DNA from: an uncultured Pelagibacteraceae bacterium
GTDB lineage: Bacteria; Pseudomonadota; Alphaproteobacteria; Pelagibacterales; Pelagibacteraceae
Direction: 5' to 3'
Length of the DNA stretch: 64,000 nucleotides
NCBI GenBank assembly: GCA_902596045.1
Contig: CACJSJ010000004.1
Coordinates: 1-64,000 of the forward strand
Shown: positions 15,269-24,265 of the stretch, one piece after another
Numbering within the stretch: the first letter of the stretch is position 1
How the letters are laid out: each line of letters starts with the position of its first letter
Notes under the pieces: model-generated
What the model was told of the DNA's origin: nothing
What the model saw: only the letters and a program-made list of their open reading frames with translations
Databases searched by the model: none
Program-made: the position numbers and the translations under genes

Positions 15269-17087
15269 ATTCTAAATTTTGTCTACTAAAGTTTAAAATT
15301 ATTTCATTCCACAAATATTGCTCATTATCATAATTTCCACTTAAATAATCATTATACTTTTTATTAAAAAAATCTAAATTTAAGATAAGATCTTTATTAA
15401 TCATTTTCTTTATAAATTTTTCCTTTTTAAGGAGTGTATATTTATTAAAAGCAAAACCATGTTTTCTAACATCATTATAATTACTAAGTTGATAATAAAA
15501 GATATTTTTCATTAATTTACGATTTTTAAACAAAGAGAAATTTTTTTTTGAAGGTAGGTCAACTGCAAGGTTGACTAGATCTTTAGATAAAAAAGGTGAT
15601 CTAGATTCAACAGAGTTTAGCATACTTGAGTAATCAATCTTTATTAGAATTAACGGAAGAAAATATTTCATATAATAAATTTGTGCAAATTTCATTTCAT
15701 CATTATTTGTATTATATATTTTTTGAATTTTTTTAAATTCTGGTGATAAACCTACATTCTTTTTATTAAAATAATCTTGGACATCTGTTTCATCAAAATT
15801 TGATATCCAATAATTATTAATTAGAAATAGTTTTTTATCTAAAAATTTAAAAAAATACTTTATTTTCTTTTTAAAACCTAAGTAATTAGTTGTAATTTTA
15901 ATTTTTGAAGAAAATATTTTTATAAATTTTATTACAAAAATAGGCACAAATAATCTTATAAGATGTGCAAGATAAAATCCCTTGAATGACAAATATCCGA
16001 AAAAAATTTCATCTCCTCCATCTCCACCCAAGGCAACATTGGTTTTCTTTTTTACTTGATTAAATAACTCGTATGTAGGAACAGAAGAGGAGTCACCAAA
16101 GGGAAAATAAGTATTTCTTTTAATTTTTTTGAAAGTATTAATAAAATTTTTTTCAGTTAAAATTTTTTTAAAATTGTTATTAAATCTTTCTTTTTTAATA
16201 TATTTAGACTCGTCATAAGATTTTTCCTTAAAGCCTATTGTGAATGAATTTATGTTATTTTTAATTTTAATCATATAAGATTTAATTAGATTAGAATCAA
16301 TACCACTGCTTAAACATAAACCAACTTTTTTGTCAGCAATTAAAAAGTTATTTATTATTTTTTCAAAATTATTTTCAATTTTTTTTTTATTATGATGTTC
16401 AAAAAATATATTGTAGTCACCACCATTTTCTATTTTCCAATAATTTTTTAAGGTAATTTTTTTGTTATTAAACTCTATATATTGACCAGGACAAAGTTGA
16501 TAAATATCTTTATATAAAGTTTTAGGTGCAGGAAAATGATTAAAGCGAAGATATTCTTCGTAATTTATTTTTGAAATTGAAAATTTTTTTTTATATTCAA
16601 ATATTCCATTAATTTGACTGGAAAAAATTAGTTTTTTTTTATCTTTATGATAAAAAAGAGGTTTTTGCCCCATATAATCCCTTGATAAATTTACGCTTTG
16701 TTTTTTAAAATCATAAATGCAAGATGCCCACATTCCATCAAAATAATTGAAACTTTTATTTCCCCAGTAACTATAAGCATTTATTAATACTTCTGTATCA
16801 GAATTAGTTTTAAAGGAAATTTTTTTCTTTTCTAAAAAATTTTTAATTTCTCTAAAATTATATATTGTTCCATTAAATACCCCAATAAATCTTTTATCAT
16901 GGGAAAACATAGGTTGCTTTCCACTTTTTCTATCTATTACGGACAGCCTATTCATACCAATTGAAAAATTACTTTTCTTATTTTCATAAAAACTTTGAGA
17001 GTCTGGACCTCTGTATATTTGACAAGAAGACATTCTCTTTAGTAGAGAGAGATTTGTTTCACCAATTATTCCAAATATTGCGCACAT
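15261..17087 (-). CDS. asnB: Asparagine synthetase, glutamine-hydrolysing
   Basis: A 608-residue AsnB-type amidotransferase. Cys2 is the N-terminal nucleophile (MCAIFGIIG), followed by the glutaminase segments YRGPDS, GMNRLSVID and GVFNGTIYNFREI. The synthetase half carries the pyrophosphate loop GLCLSSGIDSNL and LGGDGGDEIFFGY. It makes asparagine or, as often seen in polysaccharide clusters, amidates a sugar carboxylate. Coupling to a GT39-like transferase and proximity to other glycan genes make the second role possible. The ATG at 17087 is fixed because Cys2 must be at the N-terminus. Confidence 0.9.
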   Translation of the reverse strand: MCAIFGIIGETNLSLLKRMSSCQIYRGPDSQSFYENKKSNFSIGMNRLSVIDRKSGKQPMFSHDKRFIGVFNGTIYNFREIKNFLEKKKISFKTNSDTEVLINAYSYWGNKSFNYFDGMWASCIYDFKKQSVNLSRDYMGQKPLFYHKDKKKLIFSSQINGIFEYKKKFSISKINYEEYLRFNHFPAPKTLYKDIYQLCPGQYIEFNNKKITLKNYWKIENGGDYNIFFEHHNKKKIENNFEKIINNFLIADKKVGLCLSSGIDSNLIKSYMIKIKNNINSFTIGFKEKSYDESKYIKKERFNNNFKKILTEKNFINTFKKIKRNTYFPFGDSSSVPTYELFNQVKKKTNVALGGDGGDEIFFGYLSFKGFYLAHLIRLFVPIFVIKFIKIFSSKIKITTNYLGFKKKIKYFFKFLDKKLFLINNYWISNFDETDVQDYFNKKNVGLSPEFKKIQKIYNTNNDEMKFAQIYYMKYFLPLILIKIDYSSMLNSVESRSPFLSKDLVNLAVDLPSKKNFSLFKNRKLMKNIFYYQLSNYNDVRKHGFAFNKYTLLKKEKFIKKMINKDLILNLDFFNKKYNDYLSGNYDNEQYLWNEIILNFSRQNLECE

Positions 17088-17130
17088 AAATTTAATTTTT
17101 TAAAAATTTAATTCATAAAATTCATAATTA

Positions 17131-18090
17131 ATGTATAAAAGTGAAATGAATTTTTCGATTATTGTTCCTTTATACAATGAAGGTGAAAATATTACAAATT
17201 TAAATGATGAAATTCTAAAAGTTATTAAGATTTTAATTGCTGAAAATAAATTTAATTTCGAAATTCTTTATGTTGATGATGGTTCTTCTGATAATACTTT
17301 TGAAATATTAAAGAGTCTTAAAAATATTGTATCAACCACTATTATTAAAAATAATAAAAATTTATCACAATCAGCCTCAATACTTAATGGAATAGAGGTA
17401 TCAGCTTTTGAAAATATTATTTTATTAGATGGTGATTTGCAAAATGATCCTAATGATTTTATACCAATGATTAAAGAGTACTTAAAAAATGAAAATACAG
17501 TTGTTCATGGTCATAGGAAGTATCGAAAAGACCCTTATTGGTCAAAAATAATACCAAGTAAATTTGCAAATTTTATTGTTAGGAAATTAACTAATTCGAA
17601 AATTTCTGATCATGGATGTTCTCTAAAAATATTTAATAAAAAAATAATCGAAACCGAGAATTTTTTTGGTGATTTTCATAGACTTTTTGCAGCACAAATA
17701 AATCAAAATATTACTAGTATTAAAGAAGTTGAAGTTAATCATAGACCAAGAATTAAAGGCAAAAGTAATTATGGTTTTGAAAGAATTTTTCGAGTTTTAA
17801 TTGACTTAATATTTATGAATTTTACAAAAAATGAAAGATCATATTTTTACACAATAGGTTTTTTAGGTTTGTTTTCTTTTTTTCTGTCTCTTGTCAGTTT
17901 CATATATATGGTTTATTTAAAATTGTTTTTAGATATATCTTTCATCGATACCCCTCTACCAGTATTATTTATTTTTTTCTCACTCACGGGATTAATTTTT
18001 TTTTCAATAGTTCTTATGCTTGAAACAATAAAAAAAATATTTTCAAATCAAAATGTTTCTAAAAAAAAATATGAAATTTTTAAAAAATAA
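17131..18090 (+). CDS. GtrB/DPM1-like polyprenyl-phosphate glycosyltransferase
   Basis: A 319-residue GT2 enzyme with C-terminal membrane helices, like the bactoprenol glucosyltransferase GtrB. The catalytic domain shows FSIIVPLYNEGENI, LYVDDGSSDNTFE, LLDGDLQNDPND (the DxD with the family's DLQxDP) and VNHRPRIKGKSNYG. Two transmembrane helices lie at about residues 230-258 and 268-295. The product would be a polyprenyl-phosphate sugar for a periplasmic GT-C enzyme such as its divergent neighbour at 13490. The frame begins at 17131, but the ATG at 17146 (MNFSIIV) is an equally good start. Confidence 0.88.
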   Translation: MYKSEMNFSIIVPLYNEGENITNLNDEILKVIKILIAENKFNFEILYVDDGSSDNTFEILKSLKNIVSTTIIKNNKNLSQSASILNGIEVSAFENIILLDGDLQNDPNDFIPMIKEYLKNENTVVHGHRKYRKDPYWSKIIPSKFANFIVRKLTNSKISDHGCSLKIFNKKIIETENFFGDFHRLFAAQINQNITSIKEVEVNHRPRIKGKSNYGFERIFRVLIDLIFMNFTKNERSYFYTIGFLGLFSFFLSLVSFIYMVYLKLFLDISFIDTPLPVLFIFFSLTGLIFFSIVLMLETIKKIFSNQNVSKKKYEIFKK

Positions 18091-18103
18091 GTTTTTTTAT
18101 TTT
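18084..18103. terminator. Weak bidirectional AT hairpin between convergent genes
   Basis: AAAATAA (18084-18090) pairs with TTATTTT (18097-18103) around a T-rich loop between the ends of two convergent genes. It has no G-C pairs apart from the flank, so it is only a weak candidate. Confidence 0.25.
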
Positions 18104-18641
18104 AAGTCTTTTTAAAGTTAAATCTGTATATATCTGCCAAGAACCATACTGACTTGTGATCAACAATATTTAAGTGTTTTTTTAATATATTCATTTCTTC
18201 TTTGGGATTTAAAATTGTAAATTTGTGAGAGTCAAATTCAAAAAAAATGATTTTTCCAATATAATTGAGCCAAGATTGTTTGCTAATTCCAGCTATAATT
18301 TCTAAATTTGGATTTTTTTTTTTAAAATCATTTAGAAGCTCTTCTAATTTATGTGATCTAAATGAATGAAATACTTCATTTGAGACAACAATATCAAACT
18401 CTTGATCGCGCCAATCTTTTACCTCAGTATATTCTTCTTTTACATCATAATTTATTACTTTTGTTTTTGGATTATTAGTATTTATTAATTTTTTTAATAC
18501 ACCTTTACCACAACCAAAATCTAATATCTTTAAATTATCATTATTGAGATTGCCAATTTTAATAATTTCTCTTAATAATTTTTTAAAATAGATACCGCTA
18601 ATTCCAGAATAGTCTGTAGTTTTATCTAATATTTTTTGCAT
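18102..18641 (-). CDS. Small class I SAM-dependent methyltransferase
   Basis: A 179-residue protein with the methyltransferase glycine loop NLKILDFGCGKGVLKKL, the acidic strand-2 end VINYDVKEEY, and FDIVVSNEVFHSF as motif post-II. This resembles the Methyltransf_11/25 groups. The C-terminal half is shorter than usual and lacks an obvious substrate lid. It stands between a GT2 gene (convergent) and the divergent DegT-like gene, consistent with a sugar or lipid substrate, but nothing in the sequence fixes this. Confidence 0.72.
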   Translation of the reverse strand: MQKILDKTTDYSGISGIYFKKLLREIIKIGNLNNDNLKILDFGCGKGVLKKLINTNNPKTKVINYDVKEEYTEVKDWRDQEFDIVVSNEVFHSFRSHKLEELLNDFKKKNPNLEIIAGISKQSWLNYIGKIIFFEFDSHKFTILNPKEEMNILKKHLNIVDHKSVWFLADIYRFNFKKT

Positions 18642-18797
18642 CAGAAATTTACAAAAATTTGTTAAAATTGGTAATATTTTAAGTTATCATAAACATCATA
18701 TAATTAAAGTTTATAATTTTTAAATATTTATGAATATTATTTTTATTTTAATTTTTTTAAATCAACTTTAACAGTACTTTAAGGAGACTAATTTTTT

Positions 18798-20057
18798 TTG
18801 AATAGAAGAATACCACCTAGACAAATATTATATCCAGGAAACTTATTAAAAATTTTTTTAGGTTCTATTTTTCCATCAAAAATAGATGAAAAATATTTTA
18901 ATGAATTTTTTAAAAAATTTTTTAAATCAAAAGAGGAAAATACTTTTATACCAGTCAACAAAGCAAGAGTTGGAATTTATTTAATAGTAGAATTTTTAAA
19001 AAAAAAGTTTTCAAAAAAAAAAATTTTGATGTCACCATTAACTGTATATGACATTGTAAATATGGTTTTATGTGCTGGCTGTTATCCTGATTTTATAGAT
19101 TTTAAAAAAGATTCATTTGATATAGATATAGATAAGCTTGATCAAAAGCTGGCATTAGATAAAGATATATGTGCTGTACTTATTTGTAATTACCAAATTA
19201 ATACAAATATCGAAGAAATACTAAAGGTTACTAAAAAATATAAAGTTGAGGTCATACTTGATTGTGCAATTTCTATTACATCTACATTGAAAAAAAAATC
19301 AATTGTTGATTATGTTAATTATTCAGTTTTTAGTTTCAATTTATTTAAAGTTATTCAAAGTATCCATGGCGGTGCGGTAATTACTTCTGATAATGAATTC
19401 AAAGATTTTTTAAGAAATCGTCAAGAAAACTGGAGCATTTATAATTATAGAGATTTATTAAATTATTTTATAAAAGGTGTTCAAATCAAAATACTAACCT
19501 TCCCTTTAATTTATGAATTATTTACATTTAACCTTTTTAAGTTTGGTGATTTAAAAAATATAAAATTTATACAAAATTTATCTAAAAATGATCCAAATCC
19601 AGAAAGAAAAAATAATCTTAACAATAGTTATAAAAAGAAAATGAATAATGGACAAGTATTAGAGATTTACAAGAATTTAGAAAAAACTTTTTTAAAAAGA
19701 GAAGAAAGAGAACATAATTTTTTACTCTATGAAGAAGGTATTAAAAATGATTATCTAAAATTAATTGATAGAAAAAAAAATTTAGAGGAAAAGAATTCAT
19801 ATATTAATTTTCCAATATTAATTAAAGACGATAAAAAAAAACTTTTTAGTGAACATCTTTATAAAAATAATATTGATCATACAAAATATTTCTATAGGTC
19901 TTGTGATGACATTGAATGTTTTAAAGATTTTGGTGAACAGTGTATTAACTCGCAATATATATCAAAAAATATAATTCTATTACCGATTCATAATAGTTTA
20001 AATGATAAAAAAATTTCACAAAATATTAAAATCATAAATTCATTTTTAAAATATTAA
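18798..20057 (+). CDS. DegT/DnrJ/EryC1-like PLP aminotransferase-fold protein (divergent)
   Basis: A 419-residue PLP-enzyme-like protein of the DegT/DnrJ/EryC1 type, usually sugar aminotransferases. Asp155 in VILDCA corresponds to the residue pairing with the PLP ring, and Lys184 in FSFNLFKVIQSIHGG sits where the Schiff-base lysine is expected, followed by the GG typical of the family. The rest is strongly diverged and lysine-rich. The start is TTG at 18798; AAGGAG 11 bases upstream is one of the few strong Shine-Dalgarno sequences here and supports it. The next ATG would delete about 77 residues. It is followed after 5 bases by an FAD oxidoreductase gene. Confidence 0.72.
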   Translation: MNRRIPPRQILYPGNLLKIFLGSIFPSKIDEKYFNEFFKKFFKSKEENTFIPVNKARVGIYLIVEFLKKKFSKKKILMSPLTVYDIVNMVLCAGCYPDFIDFKKDSFDIDIDKLDQKLALDKDICAVLICNYQINTNIEEILKVTKKYKVEVILDCAISITSTLKKKSIVDYVNYSVFSFNLFKVIQSIHGGAVITSDNEFKDFLRNRQENWSIYNYRDLLNYFIKGVQIKILTFPLIYELFTFNLFKFGDLKNIKFIQNLSKNDPNPERKNNLNNSYKKKMNNGQVLEIYKNLEKTFLKREEREHNFLLYEEGIKNDYLKLIDRKKNLEEKNSYINFPILIKDDKKKLFSEHLYKNNIDHTKYFYRSCDDIECFKDFGEQCINSQYISKNIILLPIHNSLNDKKISQNIKIINSFLKY

Positions 20058-20062
20058 AGAAT

Positions 20063-21385
20063 ATGAATAAAAATAAAAATTGTATTATTATTGGATCAAG
20101 TTTTACATCTTTAGTTTGCGTATTAAATTTAATAAAAAATGGTTATTCACCAATAGTAATAGATGTTGCAACTAATTATAAGGGCAAAGATAATTACACC
20201 TCGATTTTAAAGCCATTTTATTACAAAAAAAAAATCGAGGACTATTCTTTTTTTGGAGGTCTTTCTGAGGTTTGGAAAGGAGTAGTGGCGGGCTCAACAC
20301 AATCAGATTTTGATAATATTTTCATAAAAGAAAAGGAAAAGTTATTTGAAGAAATACTTAAATTAATTAAGAATTACACTTTTTATACAAATGAATTGGT
20401 TGATTATAAAAAAAATAAATTTGATTTTGTAAAACTTAATGAAATTGATATTAAAAAAGTTTTTTTTACAAATAAATCTTGGATTGGTAAACCTATTTTT
20501 TTTTGTAAAAAAGTTGAAAACAAGAATAAGATAATCCCATTCGAGACAAAAAGTTTTTTTAAAGATTTAATAAAAAAGAAAAAGATCAAATATATAAAAG
20601 GTCAAGTTCAAAAAGTAAGTAAAATCAAAAATATAAAATATTTGTTTTATAAATCTCTTAACAAAAAAATTATTAAGATCCAATATGATTATGTTTTTTG
20701 TGGAGCTGGTGCATTGTCTTCAAGCAGAATCATAAATAATAGTCTAGTCTCACGAAATAAAACTGTTTTTATGAATACCAACAAAAAAGGTTTATTTTTA
20801 TCTTTATTTAAAAGAAAAATTAATATTGATTTAGATAACTCTCATCCTATTTATCAGGGAATAATAATAAATAATGGAAAAGCGAAAATTTACATACAAT
20901 GCTATTTATTTTCACAGATATTTTACAATTTTTTACCAAATATATTTAAAAGATTATTTAGAATAGTTTTAAGTTTGAATATATTTAAATATTTATCCAT
21001 TTCATACATTAGTATTGATCATAATTCTGAAGTTGAAATTATGAATAACTCAAAAATATATACTCGAAAAAATTATGTTAAAAAATACTCATTAAAAAAA
21101 TTATTTAAAAAGATAAATAGTGTTCAAAATTACTTTACCATTTATTTTATAGGTAAATTTTTACCTGCTTTAGCAGGAAATCATTATGGAGCTATTTTTT
21201 TATCTGAAAAGGGTAATATTAAAAAAAAAATTATTTTTTCTAATAATTTTGGTAAAGTTGATAAATTATCAAATTTCTTTGTAATTGACTCTGCATCATT
21301 GAATAAAATTTTGTGTGTTCCACCTACCTTATTATCTATGATGCATTCACTTAGGATAACTAAAAAGGTTACAAATAAAAAATAA
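20063..21385 (+). CDS. GMC-like FAD-dependent oxidoreductase (divergent)
   Basis: A 440-residue protein with an N-terminal Rossmann segment CIIIGSSFTSLVCVLNLIKNG ending in VID. The usual GxGxxG is reduced to a single glycine (G-S-S-F-T-S, residues 11-16). The C-terminal segment FVIDSASLNKILCVPPTLLSMM parallels the GMC oxidoreductase end, where a Val-x-Asp-x-Ser element precedes proline-rich sequence and a helix. YVFCGAGALSSSRII is the internal FAD-binding element. It is probably cotranscribed with the DegT-like gene and could oxidise an alcohol on a sugar or lipid. Function and cofactor binding are inferred. Confidence 0.65.
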   Translation: MNKNKNCIIIGSSFTSLVCVLNLIKNGYSPIVIDVATNYKGKDNYTSILKPFYYKKKIEDYSFFGGLSEVWKGVVAGSTQSDFDNIFIKEKEKLFEEILKLIKNYTFYTNELVDYKKNKFDFVKLNEIDIKKVFFTNKSWIGKPIFFCKKVENKNKIIPFETKSFFKDLIKKKKIKYIKGQVQKVSKIKNIKYLFYKSLNKKIIKIQYDYVFCGAGALSSSRIINNSLVSRNKTVFMNTNKKGLFLSLFKRKINIDLDNSHPIYQGIIINNGKAKIYIQCYLFSQIFYNFLPNIFKRLFRIVLSLNIFKYLSISYISIDHNSEVEIMNNSKIYTRKNYVKKYSLKKLFKKINSVQNYFTIYFIGKFLPALAGNHYGAIFLSEKGNIKKKIIFSNNFGKVDKLSNFFVIDSASLNKILCVPPTLLSMMHSLRITKKVTNKK

Positions 21386-21420
21386 TAATATATGATATTT
21401 CTTATAGTATAAATTTAACT

Positions 21421-22203
21421 ATGAAATATAAAAATCTTATCATTTTTTTTACTATTAGCTTTCTCACATTATCATTATTAATAATAACGTTCTCAGCGAT
21501 TATAAATATTTATGAAAAAAGAGAAAAAATTGCTGAATTTATTAATATTAAAATTAAAAAAGAAGAACCAGCTGATTACGATAATATTGATGAAGACATT
21601 TTCTGGGCCAATGAAATTTTAAATGGTGGTTATATTCTTCATTTTAGACATGCCGAACGAGACAAATGGATTGATGTAACAATGTATGATGCTCTTGAAA
21701 GTGATGTACACGAAAATGGAATTAATGAGAGCAGATACGCTGAAAATGATTATTTTAAAAATGCAGTATGTTTAAATGAGAGAGGATTAATCCAAGCTAA
21801 AGCAATGGGTGAACATCTTAAAGTTATTGGTTTACCTATAGGTAAAGTTTATTCTTCCGTATCTTGTCGTTCAAGACAAACAGCCAAACTTGCATTTGGT
21901 GGATATGATTCCTTACATCGTATTCTTGTTCATAAAGGACCATATAACGAGAATAAAGAAAATAGATTAGAAAATCTTAAAAGGTTTTATTCAGAAATTC
22001 AAATCGATAAAAATACAAATGCTATTGTTTCAGCACACAACTCAGTAATTAATTGTAAAATGTTTGTTAATGATAAATGTCCACTTCATCTAACATTAGA
22101 GGAGGGTGGTTTTTATATAATAAGTCAATCAGAAGAGGGTTTAGTGTTTGAGCACGAATTTCATGATTACAATTTATTTAATAAAGTTTTTTATGAAAGA
22201 TAA
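21421..22203 (+). CDS. Membrane-anchored histidine phosphatase family protein
   Basis: A 260-residue branch-1 histidine phosphatase. An N-terminal hydrophobic segment (about residues 7-29) should anchor it with the catalytic domain in the periplasm. The phosphohistidine motif appears as YILHFRHAER (RHxE variant of RHG), followed by LNERGLIQAKAMGEHL, SSVSCRSRQTAKLA and the second catalytic histidine in IVSAHNSVI. This pattern resembles lipopolysaccharide-core or sugar phosphate phosphatases rather than metabolic mutases. It follows the FAD enzyme by 35 bases, so they may share a transcript. Its substrate is unknown. Confidence 0.8.
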   Translation: MKYKNLIIFFTISFLTLSLLIITFSAIINIYEKREKIAEFINIKIKKEEPADYDNIDEDIFWANEILNGGYILHFRHAERDKWIDVTMYDALESDVHENGINESRYAENDYFKNAVCLNERGLIQAKAMGEHLKVIGLPIGKVYSSVSCRSRQTAKLAFGGYDSLHRILVHKGPYNENKENRLENLKRFYSEIQIDKNTNAIVSAHNSVINCKMFVNDKCPLHLTLEEGGFYIISQSEEGLVFEHEFHDYNLFNKVFYER

Positions 22204-22214
22204 TTTTTTATAAG

Positions 22215-22290
22215 TGGTGCCCCCGCACGGATTCGAACCGCGGACCTATTGATTACAAATCAATTGCTCTACCAACTGAGCTACAAGGGC
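22215..22290 (-). tRNA. tRNA-Thr (anticodon TGT)
   Basis: On the minus strand the acceptor GCCCTTG pairs with CGGGGGC using two G-U wobbles. The anticodon stem ATTGA/TCAAT encloses TTTGTAA, giving anticodon TGT. The T-loop TTCGAAT is present and CCA is encoded. It is a core gene within the accessory block. The flanking 22291-22383 stretch shows nothing I can name. Confidence 0.96.
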
Positions 22291-22383
22291 GTTGTAAAAC
22301 TTATAATTAAAAAAATTAATTAAGCAAGATTTATTAGATTTAGATTTCATTACTAGCAAAAAGTTTTATAAAATAACTATTTA

Positions 22384-23487
22384 ATGAAAAAAAATTTAAT
22401 GATATTTAACCCATCTTTAGAAGATGGTGGTGTAGAAAAAAATTTATATTTAATCAGCAATTATTTTAAAAATTGTGGAATATCAGTAGAAATCCTGACA
22501 GCTAATTATGACAAATATAAAAATTTTAAAAAAGGTATCAAATTCATTGGAACAAAAAATGTTTTTTGGCAAAAAAAAAATAGGATAGTAAAATACCTAG
22601 TTTGTTTGTTCATCTTATTTTTCAATCTAATAAAGAGAAAAGATAAACCATTGATATTTGCATTTCAGGCAAATATTTATGCTGTTCTGGTAGCTAAAAT
22701 TCTGAAAGCCAACATTGTTACAAGATCTAATTCAGCTCCACAAGGATGGTCTCAAAATTATATTAAAAATAAGATTTATAAGATCATAATAAAATTAGCT
22801 GATGATGTAATGGTAAACTCTCTTGATTTTAAAAAGATATTTAAAAAAAAATTTAACATAAATCCAAAATGTATTTTTAATCCATTTGATAAGAATTTTA
22901 TAAAAAAGAAATTATCAAGTAAAAATAAAAAGATAAATTTTTTTAAAAAAGGCTATATTAATATAATCTCTATTGGTAGATTAACAGATCAAAAGGATCA
23001 TTTAACATCTCTTAAAGCTATAAAGATTTTGAAACCAGATTTAAAAGTTAAAATGATTATAATTGGCAAAGGTAAAAATAAATTTTTATTGGAAAAATAT
23101 ATAAATGATAATAAACTTAATCATAAAATTAAGTTAATCGGTTATAAAAAAAATCCTTATCCTTACTTAAAAAAATCAAATATTGTTTTACTAAGTTCTA
23201 AATATGAGGGATTACCAAACATTCTATTGGAGGCCCAATTTTTAAAAAAATATATTATCTCTACAAATTGTCCAACTGGACCTAGAGAAATTCTTTTAAA
23301 TGGTAGGGCTGGTGATTTAGTAGAAATTGGTGATTATAAAAAAATAGCACAATTGATAAATATTTATAATAAACAAAAGAAAATAATAAATAAGAAAATT
23401 AAAATTGGATATAATAATTTTGGTAGGTTTGATTATCAATTAAATTGTAAAAAATACTTAAATTTTGTAGAAAAAAATTACATCTAA
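22384..23487 (+). CDS. Glycosyltransferase family 4
   Basis: A 367-residue GT-B glycosyltransferase. The N-terminal domain opens NLMIFNPSLEDGGVEKNLYL with the GGVE loop common to GT4 enzymes. The C-terminal nucleotide-sugar domain shows SIGRLTDQKDHLTSLKAI, MIIIGKGK, IKLIGYKKNPYPYLKKS, and LSSKYEGLPNILLEA, which contains the EGLPN form of the E-x7-E motif. It likely adds a hexosamine or hexose to a lipid-linked glycan on the cytoplasmic side. It stands alone after tRNA-Thr and ends the accessory block; the next gene is convergent. Confidence 0.9.
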   Translation: MKKNLMIFNPSLEDGGVEKNLYLISNYFKNCGISVEILTANYDKYKNFKKGIKFIGTKNVFWQKKNRIVKYLVCLFILFFNLIKRKDKPLIFAFQANIYAVLVAKILKANIVTRSNSAPQGWSQNYIKNKIYKIIIKLADDVMVNSLDFKKIFKKKFNINPKCIFNPFDKNFIKKKLSSKNKKINFFKKGYINIISIGRLTDQKDHLTSLKAIKILKPDLKVKMIIIGKGKNKFLLEKYINDNKLNHKIKLIGYKKNPYPYLKKSNIVLLSSKYEGLPNILLEAQFLKKYIISTNCPTGPREILLNGRAGDLVEIGDYKKIAQLINIYNKQKKIINKKIKIGYNNFGRFDYQLNCKKYLNFVEKNYI

Positions 23488-23521
23488 AACTTTTTCAAAA
23501 TGTATTGTTAACATTTAATAA

Positions 23522-24265
23522 TTAATTAACTTTTTTTAAATAACTCAAGTGATGAAAAACAATTGCAGCACTATTAGATATATTAAGACTTTCAATGTTT
23601 TTATTCATATTTATTTTAACAAAAAAATCAGCATATTTTTCTGTATGCTTTTTCATACCAAAGCCTTCAGATCCAAAGAGAAGAACATTTTTTCCTTCCC
23701 ACTTAACATCTGTAAAATCTTTTTCCCCTCTTGCATCAAACCCATAAACCCAAAAATTTCTTTCTCTTAGATTTTTTAATGTACTATTAATATTTGATAC
23801 TTCAAAAATGTTCATATATTCTAAACAACCACTCGCTGCTTTATACATTAGTTTACTGTCTGTTGGAAAATGCCTATCTTTTACAATTATTCCATCTATA
23901 TTAAAAGAGACTGCACTTCTGATAAGCGAACCAATATTTCTTGGATCTGTAACATTATCCAAACAAACTAAAATTAAATTATCTTTATTTTTAATAAATT
24001 CCTTTAAAATCGGTTTTTCCAAGTGTTCAATTTCAGCAACATATCCTTGATGAAGTAAATTTTCTTTTGTTGTATACTTATCCAGTTCTTTTTTTGTTTT
24101 AAAATAAACCTTAACATCTTCAAGTAGATTTTTTTTTGGGCTTTTTCTGTGAATGTTTTTTTTACTTTCTTCAGTTAAAAATAATCTTAAAACTTTTCTT
24201 TTAGGATTTTTAAGAGCCTCAATGACCGCGTGTTGACCTATAATAAAAAATGATGTTTTATTCAT
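23522..24265 (-). CDS. rlmB: TrmH/SpoU-family rRNA 2'-O-ribose methyltransferase
   Basis: SpoU-class knot methyltransferase. RlmB methylates the 2'-O of a 23S rRNA guanosine. The N-terminal RNA-binding domain begins SFFIIGQHAVIEALKNP. The three SpoU motifs follow: TDPRNIGSLIRSAVSF, LLFGSEGFGM and LNISNSAAIVFHHL. The frame opens with TTG at 24277, but the ATG at 24265 (MNKTSFF) gives the usual RlmB start and is used here. At about 247 residues the length is typical. Other TrmH-family targets cannot be excluded. Confidence 0.88.
   Translation of the reverse strand: MNKTSFFIIGQHAVIEALKNPKRKVLRLFLTEESKKNIHRKSPKKNLLEDVKVYFKTKKELDKYTTKENLLHQGYVAEIEHLEKPILKEFIKNKDNLILVCLDNVTDPRNIGSLIRSAVSFNIDGIIVKDRHFPTDSKLMYKAASGCLEYMNIFEVSNINSTLKNLRERNFWVYGFDARGEKDFTDVKWEGKNVLLFGSEGFGMKKHTEKYADFFVKINMNKNIESLNISNSAAIVFHHLSYLKKVN

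Noticed and set aside
18723-18780. Tiny open frame (about 13 codons, hydrophobic) upstream of the DegT-like gene
   Set aside because: Too short, no ribosome-binding site and composed of AT-biased codons; chance is the simpler explanation.
23498-23516. Hairpin AAATGT/ACATTT between the GT4 gene and rlmB as a terminator
   Set aside because: The six-pair AT-rich stem has no T-run directly after it on either strand, so I did not list it.
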